From the NCBI GenBank assembly GCA_023105745.1, contig JALGQZ010000014.1:2389888-2453887 (forward strand): 64,000 bases of DNA, in the 5' to 3' direction. The notes below the pieces were generated by a model. That model worked only from the letters and a program-made list of their open reading frames with translations. It was not told where the DNA came from and did not search any database. The stretch comes from Austropuccinia psidii (taxonomy: Eukaryota; Basidiomycota; Pucciniomycetes; Pucciniales; Sphaerophragmiaceae). The translations under genes and the position numbers were made by a program. Positions 11,989 to 22,092 of this stretch are shown here, piece after piece. How positions within the stretch are numbered: the stretch's first letter is position 1; each line of letters starts with the position of its first letter.

Positions 11989-13295
11989 TGTGAGCCTGTG
12001 AGGTATGTATAACATACCCATAAGGCCACAAATGATTTTATAAACAGTTAATGTTGTCTTAAACAAAATCTTTAGTTGAAATTAAAATAAAAAATAACAA
12101 AAAATAAGTACAATTTTTTTTGGATAAACAAAGCTATAAATATTATGTCATTTTTGGATTCTACACCAAAAATGACCTAGGGTACATCCATAAGGTGTTA
12201 TATCCAAAAACACTTATTTCTTGTGTTATTAGAAGATTTAAGAATCTCACAGTACTAATGTAACTTATTAACATTTTTTTAAAATTGTTAAATTTAAGCT
12301 TAAATAAGCTTAAATTTAAAATTGCATAAGGTTAATGCAAACTTACCATAATTTTAGTTAAAATTGAGGTGTGGTGTATATTTACTGAATTGGCTAAGAA
12401 TTTGCCATACAGAATGTAAATCCTGTGTAAGCTCAATTTAAAAGGGTTTAAGGCCATATTATGGCTTTAAATAAATAAAAGGGTGAAATCCACACAAAAA
12501 GGTGGGACAAAGGAAAAAGACCAAATAGAGCTGGGGTACCCAACTTTTTGGATCTGCAATGATTCAATTAGGGTTGTCCACCTTTATTGGAGGATTTTCA
12601 ACCTTATTTAATCTTTAAGATTAGACTTTGATCCAACCTTAAGGTTTAAACTGGTGTTATCCCAATTTGGACAGGAATTTCAAGCTGCCAAAGGGTAAAT
12701 CCCAATATGCAGGCTTGAAATCAAGGCTTTAAGAACTGTCAAAGCTTAATCAAGCTTAAAAACCTTGAATAAGCTTAAAGCTTTAAAGTTACAAGCATCG
12801 AAACCTTCTCAAAAGTTAATTTTTGGTGTGTATTGCTATTTTACGTGGAAAAATAGCAATAACTTCAAAAATTCATTAAAAATCCAATTCTTAATGGATT
12901 TGCTTGAAATTTTTACACAGCTTACAATTTAATATTATCTACATATAAATAAATTTTAAGTATCTTTTATTAATAAATTTCCTGGGTAATTAGCCTGGAA
13001 ATTTACTCTTTCAATTAAGCTCAAAGACAATTATTATTTCTTTAAAAATTAATTAAAAATTGAGTATAAGAGATTTCTGCTTGAAACTGGATTTTTAAGT
13101 TGTTCATGTGATGAACTTTAATATAAATAAGTTTATTTATATTGAAAACTTAAAAATAATTAGGTTAAATGAGGATTAAAGTTACATGGAGTTAAGAATA
13201 ACACTGGTAACTTTAAATTGGAATTAAAAAACAAGTTACCTTAAGTTAAGAACTTTGTTTTTAAGTATGGTTTTTCAGTTTTGACCTGAGAACGC
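11989..13295 (+). repeat. Element A 5' LTR, left piece
   Basis: This is the first 1,307 bases of the LTR, from TGTGAGCCTG to GAGAACGC. Uninterrupted copies read …GACCTGAGCACGCCCTCC (5645, 46575), and here element D begins after ACGC. The remaining 870 bases are at 37787-38656. Confidence 0.9.
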
Positions 13296-15646
13296 TGTGG
13301 TATTCCATACCATTAGTACCAGTTTCAAGCTTACCAATAAAACAAAAGAAAAAAAATGATAATAAAACAAATTACACAAAACATTTTACACATTACAACT
13401 ACAGATTTCACACAGAAATATACAATACGCAGCGGCAAGATCTTATCAAAACAGTATAGTATCAAAGGATTTATCCACGTTATTGCATAATCAATAACAA
13501 ATTATGCAATTAAAAGGAGTTAATCTAAATAAAGGTATATGAAGACACACCACGGAATCAGCGCTGTATTTTCCCCACCTTGATTCAATTGAAAGAAGAA
13601 ATACCTCAAGGCTATGCATAAAATTACAATATATTTTCCAAGAACAAATGTTTGCTTAATGACACGCATCAAACTTGATAGAAATGATGCAATCTCCATA
13701 TGAAATGATACAATACTAAAACAGAAACACCAGCATCATTTTCTCATATATATCATATGACTAGAAGACAGTTCAATTTTCAGGAGCTGTATTTTCTCCA
13801 CTTTCTTGGCAAAAAGAAAAACTCACCAGCCAAATTATCTCAAACACATCACATGAGTTTGATAAGAAAAAGCACCACCAGCATAATGCTCTCAGAAAAT
13901 ACGTAACAAAGTCACCAAAAAAAAAACATCACCAGCCAAATTATCTCAAAGACATCACATGATTTTGATAAGAAACAGAAACACCAGCATACTTTTCTCA
14001 TATATATCATATGACTAGAAGACAGTTCAATTTTCAGGAGCTGTATTTTCTCCACTTTCTTGGCAAAAAGAAAAACTCACCAGCCAAATTATCTCAAACA
14101 CATCACATGAGTTTGATAAGAAAAAGCACCACCAGCATAATGCTCTCAGAAAATACGTAACAAAGTCACCAAAAAAAGAAAACATCACCAGCCAAATTAT
14201 CTCAAAGACATCACATGATTTTGATAAGAAACAGAAACACCAGCATAATTTTCTCATATATATCATATGACTAGAAGACAGTTCAGTTTTCAGGAGCTGT
14301 ATTTTCTCCACTTTCTTGGCAAAAAGAAAAACTCACCAGCCAAATTATCTCAAATACATCACATGATTTTGATAAGGAAAAGAACCACCAGCACAATTCT
14401 CTCATAACATACGTAAAAAATAGAAACAAAAAAATACTTTCCCCACCTTCAAGAAAACATCACCAGCCAAATTATCTCAATGACCTCACATGACCCTGAT
14501 AAAAAGAAAATCTCACCAGCCAAATTATCTCAAATACATCACATGATCTTGATAAGAAAAAGCACCACCAGCATAATTCTCTCAGCAAAGACGCTGCTAC
14601 ACCAAAACTACACGTCTCACTAGCTAAAACCTCTCAACTATGATTTTTTCTAAGTACCCTATTTTGAGAAGCTCTATGGAGGCCCAAAAGCTATAAATAG
14701 AGGTCCTCTCTCCCTCATTTTTCCCATCATGGAACAAGTTCCCACTATCCAGGATCACAACCATCCCTGAACTAGCAGGATATCTAGAATAGTAGTAGTG
14801 TTTTAGTAGTAAAAGCTCAGTAGCCTTGCTCAGTAGCTTAGTATTGTTGAAGAATAGTAGTGTTTTAGTAGTGAAAAGCTCAGTAGCCTTGCTCAGTAGC
14901 TTAGTATTAGTGAAGAATAGTAGTATAACCGTAGTAAAAGCTCCGTAGCCTTGCTCAGTAGCTTAGTATTAGTGAAGAATAGTAGTATAGCCATAGTAAA
15001 AGCTCAGTAGCTTAGTATTAGTGAAGAATAGTAGTATTAACATAGTAAAAAGCTCAGTAGCCTTGCTCAGTGGCTTAGTATTATTAAAAAAAAAGTAGTA
15101 GTGATATAAAACTCAGTATTAAAAAAAAAAATTTGAAAAGAATCAAATCCAGTAGTCTTATTATTAGTACTCATATCAAAAAAACAAAAATCATTATAAT
15201 CAACCTAAAACCATAAAAAATATATATATTCTTATCATTCTTTTAAAAAAAATAAAAATAAAAAAAAATATTCTTATTAGTTTTATTAAAATAACAGAAA
15301 CCCAAAACATATATATATATATATTATCATCACTTTTATTAAAATAAAGTAAAAAAAATCTAGTGTTTATTGTATTGGAAATTTTAGATCAGAGTTTTTA
15401 CTGTAGTGTTATTGATAGGTCTGATTTAGAGACTGCTGATAAGTCTTCTCTATCTGTTAAAGCCACAAATCTTATTTTATTTTGTGATTCTCTGTAGGCT
15501 GACTATTCAGTATTATTTAGAGGGGCAGCTAATACACCTTAGCACCCATGGTTATTGGACAATTCTGAAATTCAAAGCAGACTTACCAATAATTTCCCCC
15601 TCAAGGTACTGCCTTATTTCATCCCACACCAAAAGGATTTCCCACA
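13296..15646 (+). repeat. Element D 5' LTR (2,351 bases)
   Basis: It runs from TGTGGTATTCC to TTTCCCACA. Contents: unique U3 start; a 254-256 bp satellite with unit starts at 13781, 14035 and 14291, followed by partial units to about 14600; TATA box CTATAAATAG at 14691-14700; a tandem 60-70 bp repeat rich in CTCAGTAGC/AATAGTAGT (about 14785-15090) in the transcribed leader; AT-rich DNA; and a unique U5 end. It is about 575 bases shorter than the 3' LTR, almost entirely because of repeat copy number. Confidence 0.92.
14691..14700 (+). promoter_or_regulatory. TATA box of element D 5' LTR
   Basis: CTATAAATAG followed by a pyrimidine-rich stretch (GTCCTCTCTCCCTC) is a typical core promoter. The same arrangement is in the 3' LTR at about 36760-36769. 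Confidence 0.65.
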
Positions 15647-15648
15647 TC

Positions 15649-15666
15649 TGGTGTCCCAACAGTGGC
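15649..15666 (+). promoter_or_regulatory. Primer binding site of element D
   Basis: TGGTGTCCCAACAGTGGC begins two bases after the 5' LTR end (CCCACA TC). TGG at the start matches the CCA tail of a tRNA. I did not identify which tRNA is complementary. Confidence 0.6.
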
Positions 15667-15701
15667 CAACAACAACTTCAATCATCAATAATCCATCAAT
15701 T

Positions 15702-15704
15702 ATC

Positions 15705-15731
<27 letters not shown>
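15702..15731 (+). repeat. Poly(A) run in element D leader
   Basis: About 30 A residues precede the gag frame. From about 15780 the gag frame is open without an ATG until 16060, so translation may start upstream by splicing, or at 16060. Confidence 0.7.
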
Positions 15732-15735
<4 letters not shown>

Positions 15736-16059
15736 AGTCCATAAAAAGAAAAAGCCTTTTATCAATAAACAATTTAAAGCACCTATCAAGTCAATCTGGA
15801 ATCAGAAAAACCACAAAATTCTAAATCATCATCACCATCAAGTTCTTCAACAAAATCATTTCACTATTATTATCCAAAAAAAGGAGAAACACCACCTGGA
15901 GAAGAATCACCTATAGATTATAGTATACCAGTTGGTACACCAAGAACTAAGAAGAAAGATCAAAAGATAGTTACAGATTATTTTCAGAAATTACTCAAGG
16001 AACTATTTGAAATTAAAAAGAAAAGTGAAAAAGAGAAAATAAATAAACAATATATCAAT

Positions 16060-17280
16060 ATGGATCCAGCATCATCATCAAAGATACCACACAATCCAGA
16101 TGAATCCAAAGAAGAAATTATAAATGAAGAGACCATGCAAGGACAAGAAGATATTTCTGATGTAGAAAGACTTCATCAAAGAATGTTGGAAATGCAACAA
16201 GAATTAATTGAACTCCTTAAAAAAGAAGGCAAAAGGAAAGAGTCAAGTTTTACCGCAGAAAACAGCCCAATGGAAGAAACTACGAGCATGCCAAGAATCT
16301 TTAGACAAGAAGGGTCACCATCACCATTTTCAAGGCCTATGGCCTCATCAACTCCATTCACTTCACAAAGACCAAATACTCTACCAAAGCGGGTTAATAT
16401 TCATGCACAGGCTTCAAGCCCATTGCAACAAGAAATCCCACGAAACAATACACCCATTGTCAAGATCAGACCAAAGGATTATAATTTATGGCCTGATGGA
16501 AAGGAAGCGGAAAGATTTATTAAAAGAGTAGAAAATATAGCAGAAATTGAAGGAGCAAGTGGAAGGGAGATAGCAAGACAGATATCCTTTTGGACTAAAG
16601 ATCAAGAAATTAGCTACCATATTGAAGGAATTCCCGGATATGAAACTGGCAATTGGGAGCAATTAAAATTGGATATGAAGAGGAGATGGGGAACAGTGTC
16701 ACCTGAAAGAAGATACAAGCTGTCCTCAATTACTCAATTATTTACAAAGATTCAACAAGAAGGGGGAATTAGAAATATGACCCAATATAAAAAGTTCATT
16801 GGTGAATATGAATCCATTATTAATTATCTCAGAAGGTATCAATATATACAAGGAGATATCAATCACAATCAAGAAATTCTGGCCAGTCTTTCCTCAAGTG
16901 TTCAAGAATCTATTTACAAAGAAATGATTAAAGATAAGGCCATGGTGCAAGCTTTGGATGGTGGTTATATCATTCCAAGATTGGAAATCTTAAAGTTATA
17001 TATTGAACAAGATTTAGAAGCCAAAGTCTTAATTCAACAGAAGGAATTTTCACAACCAAAGTCACAAGAGAAGAAAGCTAGGTTTGAAGAGGAAAGCTGG
17101 GAAGAAGTCTTAAAGCAAATGAAATATCTTACCCAAAAAACTCAAAATCCTCAGCCGCAAGGGCATCAATCAAAGGATACTGGGAAGGAATCAGTTAAGC
17201 AAGTATTGAATCAGCTCAAACACCTTTCAGAAGTAGTTGAATCTCCAAATAAAATGCAAGCAGGCAATAATCAAGATTAG
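16060..17280 (+). CDS. Element D gag, capsid part
   Basis: 406 residues. The first ~130 are Glu/Ser/Pro-rich with a short predicted coiled coil (ERLHQRMLEMQQELIELLKK). From about residue 138 (KDYNLWPDGKEAERFIKRVE) to about 330 lies a helical capsid-type domain of the retrotransposon gag class, including FWTKDQEISYHIEG, MKRRWG and YKKFIGEYE. A TAG at 17278-17280 ends it, and the next ORF (17368) is in the same frame with open codons between. The zinc knuckle is therefore cut from the capsid by a single stop. I chose ATG 16060 as the first ATG, although the frame is open some 93 codons upstream. Role: particle shell. The capsid assignment rests on position and composition and is moderately sure. 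Confidence 0.8.
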   Translation: MDPASSSKIPHNPDESKEEIINEETMQGQEDISDVERLHQRMLEMQQELIELLKKEGKRKESSFTAENSPMEETTSMPRIFRQEGSPSPFSRPMASSTPFTSQRPNTLPKRVNIHAQASSPLQQEIPRNNTPIVKIRPKDYNLWPDGKEAERFIKRVENIAEIEGASGREIARQISFWTKDQEISYHIEGIPGYETGNWEQLKLDMKRRWGTVSPERRYKLSSITQLFTKIQQEGGIRNMTQYKKFIGEYESIINYLRRYQYIQGDINHNQEILASLSSSVQESIYKEMIKDKAMVQALDGGYIIPRLEILKLYIEQDLEAKVLIQQKEFSQPKSQEKKARFEEESWEEVLKQMKYLTQKTQNPQPQGHQSKDTGKESVKQVLNQLKHLSEVVESPNKMQAGNNQD

Positions 17281-18636
17281 AAAGTTACACAAAACTCACA
17301 TCCACTCAGGCCAAGATATCCTTTACTACCCATATCTTCTGGTTATCAACCATATGTTCCAGCACAAATGGCTCCAAGACAGCTACTGAAGTGTTATTAC
17401 TGCTTAGAAGAAGGACATTCCGCAATAAGATGTAATCACCTCACAGAAGACTTGGAGAAAAGAATTGTCTTGAAGCGTGGAGGAACATATCTTTTTCCAA
17501 ATTTTCAAAGAGTACCCACAGAAGGCCCTAAATCTGCAAAAGAATTAGTTAGACATTTTGCCAAAGAGCAGGAGGATTTTACAAAGAAAATGATGGAACA
17601 ATCAAATCCACCCCAAAAGAAGCAAGAAACAACAGTAATTGAGGAAAGTAAAGGTGAGAAGGCAGCAGCTATAGCTCAAATAGAAGAATGGGGAAACTGG
17701 AAACCTCCTCAAATGTCACCAGCAAATGAAAATATTCAAATAAATTTTGGGCTTAGACAGACAAGGCAAAGAGCTTCAAGACAGGAAACTCAAAGTCAAA
17801 CCCAGCAAGAGGATAAAAATGAAACACACAAACCCTTTAAAAAGAAGATACCAGGTGCCTACCACGAGGAAGATGAGGCAGAAGAAGAAATAAGAGTTCT
17901 AATTCCAACAAAATACAAGAAAACACAAGAAGGAAAGGAAGTAGATAATGATATTGAAATCATTTCCAAGGAAAAGAATAAGGAGGTACTTAGAAAGGAT
18001 TCACAAAAGATGGAATTAAAAAACAAGGTAAAAACTACACCCAATAACCCAAAGATAATAATTGAACATGTGATGAAGAGAATACTTGAAAAAAAGATAA
18101 ATCTTACTCTTGAAGAAATATTATCAATGTCACCAACCTTTATTGATAAACTACAAAATTTAACTACCCAGGAAAAAGAAGCAATAAAATCAGTCAATAC
18201 GTCAAATATTCAAGAAAGACTACTTTCAGTAAAGCTACGGGACTATGATACCCCAAGATTACATTATGCATGCCCACTTGGATTTATGGAAGTATTTATT
18301 GGAAGAGAAGAATATCCTACAATGGCATTGGTGGATACTGGATCAGAAATTAATATAATACCAGAGGAAATTGCAATTCAAGCCTCACTTACAAGTAGAA
18401 AGCTCAATATGAATCTCAGAGGAATTGGTGGACATACCACATCTTTGGTTGGACTCTCAGAATTTACACCAATTACTATGATAACAGGAGAAGAAAAAGA
18501 AATTCATTTATTCATAGCAAAAGGAGCTGTACACACCATACTTGGAAGACCATTTTTAGCAGATAATAATGTTAAATTGGAATTTTCACACAAGCAAGGG
18601 GAGATATTTAGTTATCCAGAGCAAGATGGACGTTGA
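17281..18636 (+). CDS. Element D zinc knuckle and aspartic protease region
   Basis: Same frame as the capsid ORF; open from 17281 and first ATG at 17368, giving 422 residues. Numbering from that ATG: CCHC knuckle C9-x2-C12-x4-H17-x4-C22 (nucleic-acid binding); a long charged, low-complexity linker to about 290; then a retropepsin-like domain with ALVDTGSEINII (DTG 323-325) and ILGRPFLADN (about 391-400), the usual second conserved block. It would cleave the polyprotein. The ORF ends with TGA 18634-18636 just after the protease fold, and the frame continues open into the next ORF. Whether the stop is a mutation (CGA to TGA is possible) or a regulated boundary cannot be told from one copy. Confidence 0.85.
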   Translation, partial: KVTQNSHPLRPRYPLLPISSGYQPYVPAQMAPRQLLKCYYCLEEGHSAIRCNHLTEDLEKRIVLKRGGTYLFPNFQRVPTEGPKSAKELVRHFAKEQEDFTKKMMEQSNPPQKKQETTVIEESKGEKAAAIAQIEEWGNWKPPQMSPANENIQINFGLRQTRQRASRQETQSQTQQEDKNETHKPFKKKIPGAYHEEDEAEEEIRVLIPTKYKKTQEGKEVDNDIEIISKEKNKEVLRKDSQKMELKNKVKTTPNNPKIIIEHVMKRILEKKINLTLEEILSMSPTFIDKLQNLTTQEKEAIKSVNTSNIQERLLSVKLRDYDTPRLHYACPLGFMEVFIGREEYPTMALVDTGSEINIIPEEIAIQASLTSRKLNMNLRGIGGHTTSLVGLSEFTPITMITGEEKEIHLFIAKGAVHTILGRPFLADNNVKLEFSHKQGEIFSYPEQDGR

Positions 18637-20298
18637 TTATGTTTACCAATATGTAACCCTCAAGCTATGGGCTGGCAAATTTCTCCACCAATAGGTATGG
18701 AGCTTTGTGCATCTTCAGAGATTGGAAAATGGTCAATACATGGAGCAGAATCATCCAAAAGAAAAGAAACAAGGGAAACAGAAAGTCAATCTTCAACAAG
18801 AGTGAAGACAATATTTCTTGGAGCAAACAAAATACCCTTCTCAGCTATTTTTGATGCAAAAAATGACTTGAATATTATAACTCAGGAAATGGCCCTAAAA
18901 GCAGAATTAAAAATCAGCCCTTACACATCAAAATCAACAGATAAATTTTTGAAGCCAATTGGTCAAATTAAAAATCTTGAAGTCACTTTTGAAAGTGAAG
19001 AGAAATCCTTCCTGGACTTCTTAGTATTTGAAAATTTCAACCAGATAATAGATAAAGAAAAGTCAAGCATATTATCTTCATCTAAAGAAAGTATTCCACC
19101 TCAAACTGAAAGAAAATCTAAAGGAAAGGAGACAGAAGATGAATTGAAGGTAGAAGATAGTGAAGCAATAGAAAAAATAAAAATGGACCTGAAGAAGATG
19201 AGAAGAAATTTGGACATGGCCATAGAAGACCCAGAGAAATGGCTAGCACTTGAGTTAAGTGGTATGAATGAAGAAGATAAAGTAGAAAGCCCACAGAAGA
19301 AATTTAAAATGGATCTGAAGCCACCTGAAGCAAATTCCTCAGGCATTGCAGAAGATTATTCAAATTTATTTCAGGAGAAAGCTTGGTACATTAGTGATAC
19401 TGAAAAAATAAAAGACAACATAATCAATCCATTGGCAAAAAGAAAATTTGAAGAATTGGGAAAAGAAAGTGCCATAATTACTGAAGACAAAATGGATCAA
19501 GTTTGGGATAGACATATTCAAAAGAGGATTGATAAAAAAATGGAAACAGCAGAATCAGAAGATGACTTGAAGTTATACCAACAAAATAATGAAGATTTGG
19601 AAGATAAATATAAGCAAGGAAGAATATTTGAAGATCTAGAAGAAGGAGAGTTATCAGAAAATACACAAAGGCTAGCTGGACTTAGCATTCTAGAAGAATT
19701 TAATCATGCCTATGATCAAATATTCTGCTTTTCAAGCGCAACTGATCTATTTAATCAAAATAAAGGAATTACATCTGAATTACCAAATGACTCCCAGAAT
19801 CAAAATGGCATACAGGAAGACATACCAGAATATGAAGGACTGGAAGATTACATAATACTTCCAATAATAACATTTAAGGAACTGTATGATTATGAGCTAG
19901 ACTAACCAATAATTCAAACCAAATATATTTCAGAACTACCTGGATCAAATCTTACAAATGTTGATTTTCTGGAATTACTAACCACTATTGGAATCAAAGG
20001 AAATTTAAGAAATCCTTACTGGAAGAAGCCTTATGGATATTATCAAATGACAATAGAAGGACTGTATCACAAAATGTTATGGGCTCAAGAAGATTTGAAT
20101 CTAGATGGTTTGGAAATCTTGGGAGGAACTCTTTGCTGGTGTGATTTTGGGTACATGTTTATTCATGAAGTCAAAGGTTTTGTTTCCGAATGGAAAGGAA
20201 ATACACAAAGAAAACAACGCAACAAGATCTTTGGAGAAATATTGAAGGACATATGTCTTTCAGTAATTCACAACAGAAGGTTGAATATTTCTCAATAA
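18637..20298 (+). CDS. Element D post-protease region: protease-like domain without DTG, plus acidic module
   Basis: In frame with the two preceding ORFs. The first part (ATG 18667, 412 residues to TAA 19903-19905) opens with a segment resembling a second retropepsin: IPFSAIFDAKNDLNIITQ lines up with the preceding YPTMALVDTGSEINIIPE, but DTG is replaced by DAK, so it should be catalytically dead. It continues as a Glu/Lys-rich, mostly helical acidic region. After TAA 19903 the frame stays open to 20298 and holds a module (SELPG … LTTIGIKGNLRNPYW) that recurs in the ORF at 20544. Function unknown: a structural or regulatory accessory protein is an inference. Confidence 0.6.
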
Positions 20299-20326
20299 CA
20301 ACTGAAGTAATCCAATTTCAATCGCC

Positions 20327-20360
<34 letters not shown>

Positions 20361-20543
20361 ACCATAAAAAATAGCAAAAATAATAAAAAAAATAACCTAA
20401 AAAAAAAAAAAAAAAAAAGAGAATTTTTTTTCATATCTGTATCAGTATCAGGGCAGTGACCTCCTGCCTTATCAAAGAGGAATTAGTCTTTTATCTCAAA
20501 ACTCAATAATCTCACCAAAACCTCAGAAAGGATCTAGACAGTC
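20299..20543. other. Poly(A)-rich spacer in element D
   Basis: It contains two long A runs (about 20331-20358 and 20400-20418) and no convincing gene. The ORF at 20190-20459 is mostly polylysine from these runs. Confidence 0.7.
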
Positions 20544-21227
20544 ATGGATGCCAAACTTACACATGAAAATGAATTGGAATGGAATCTTGGTTGGAATGAA
20601 GAAGGCTGGACAGACGTAAATTGCAAAATTGTAGGAAATACAGAAGAAGTCAATTACTGGGAAACACCATTTGTTGAAGAAGGAGAGGATTTATTTCAGA
20701 TATCAATTCCATACTTAGAATTTGAAGAATTGTTCAATTTTCCAGAACTGCATCAACAAATTCAAGAATCTAAAGATTGGAAAGAGCTTCCAGGATTCTC
20801 TCTTTCAAGACTGGAATTTCTAGATTTACTTACATATGAAGGTATCAAGGGAAATTTAGGAAACACATATTGGGAAGAGGATACATTAACAGATTCAGAA
20901 TGGAGAAGAAAAATATATTTTGGGGATGTGGAAGCCTCAAGAGGACTGTTTCTGGATTTACTGGACATACCAGAAGGAAGAATCTTATGGAAGCATGGAA
21001 ATTATGTAATTGAAAAGGCAAATTGGAATGTCTTATGGGAAGAGGTGTTTATACTTGGAATTATCAGTCTCAAGGCACATAATTATAATATCAATAAGGA
21101 TCATTGGAGCTTTGTCTGGGAAGAATTATTTGTAAAAAAAATTAAAGCAGAAAAAAGAAGATTCATATCAAAACTCAAGAAACAGCTTGTACAATGGATT
21201 CAGAAGAATATTCTTTACAAACTATAA
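20544..21227 (+). CDS. Element D accessory ORF, paralogue of the preceding acidic module
   Basis: 227 residues, uninterrupted, Trp- and Glu-rich (many WE/WEE pairs such as NYWETPF, TYWEED, NVLWEEVF, SFVWEELF). Residues about 50-110 match the module ending the previous frame: LEFEELFNFPELH…ELPGFSLSRLEFLDLLTYEG…GIKGNLGNTYW against ITFKELYDYELD…ELPGSNLTNVDFLELLTTIG…GIKGNLRNPYW. It therefore arose by tandem duplication within the element. The WNxxWEE-like segments near residues 175 and 205 are probably further internal repeats. No known domain recognised, no signal peptide or membrane segment. It sits where some retroelements carry extra ORFs. Confidence 0.65.
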   Translation: MDAKLTHENELEWNLGWNEEGWTDVNCKIVGNTEEVNYWETPFVEEGEDLFQISIPYLEFEELFNFPELHQQIQESKDWKELPGFSLSRLEFLDLLTYEGIKGNLGNTYWEEDTLTDSEWRRKIYFGDVEASRGLFLDLLDIPEGRILWKHGNYVIEKANWNVLWEEVFILGIISLKAHNYNINKDHWSFVWEELFVKKIKAEKRRFISKLKKQLVQWIQKNILYKL

Positions 21228-22092
21228 AAAAAAAAAAAAAAAAAAAAAAACTTTTTTTTCAGGTTATGTATCAGTATTCAGGACATTATTTCAAATTTGG
21301 AAGTGTAAAAAAAAAACTATAAAAAAAAAAAAAAAAACAGGGGTGGTTATCTGTTCTTATGCCACCTCATATTAAAAATGGCACAAGTTTGGGGAAGTGT
21401 GGGCCCATAGGCCTTTCCTAATATTTTTGTCAGGATTCTCAGTCAGATTGCTCAAAAACGTCAAAATCATGACTGCCGGTCATAATTTGATTGACAAATG
21501 CAGGAAGAAAGAAGATATAAAGAAAACAAAACAAATAACTCTGGAATTTATTCATCAGCTTATCTATCAGCTTCAATTCAAATCAATTCTAAACTTATTT
21601 TCACCAGCCACAAGGAAAAAAAATAAATGGAATTTTAATACCAGTATCACAAGAAGGGATTTCACTCATTATTATAAAAACAAACAAAAAAAAAAAATCC
21701 TATCATATTTTTTTAGGGATTTATAAAAAAAAAATCACTAAGATCAATGCAAAGCCTTCATATCCATTCAATCAAGACTCAAAATAAAACAATACCACCA
21801 TAGCATTGGAATAATAATTAAAAAGAAAAGCCATAGAAAAACCAGGAAATAAAATGAAAATGTTGCATTTCATCTCAAAATTCAACTATCTCAACTATAA
21901 TTGAGATATCAGAGTACCAAGGTTTTTTTTTTTTAATAAAAAAAAAAGAAATAACAGAGAATAAGTAGCCAAATAACAAAAAAAAAAAAATATTAGAGAA
22001 TTAATATCTTTCTTTTTAGTAAAAAAAAAAAAAAAAATCTTATTGAAGAAGGGCTTACATTGTGAGGAATTATTCAAAGAAAGAAAAACTAA
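21228..22092. other. AT-rich non-coding stretch in element D
   Basis: Several A/T runs (21226-21250, 21307-21340, 21922-21950, 21979-21992, 22021-22037). The only structured item seen is a diverged dyad at 21467-21485. The + strand ORF at 21397-21726 has Lys-rich composition and no recognisable features. Confidence 0.6.
21467..21485 (+). promoter_or_regulatory. Fourth, diverged copy of the dyad
   Basis: TCATGACTGCCGGTCATAA in the context CGTCAAAA…TTTGATTG matches the 23.8-24.05 kb dyads with two changes in the left arm. Together the four sites flank the antisense ORF on both sides. Confidence 0.55.

Noticed and set aside
15484..15744. ORF spanning the end of the element D 5' LTR and primer site
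   Set aside because: It crosses the LTR boundary and ends in polylysine from the A run. A truncated form is in the 3' LTR (37620); not a gene.
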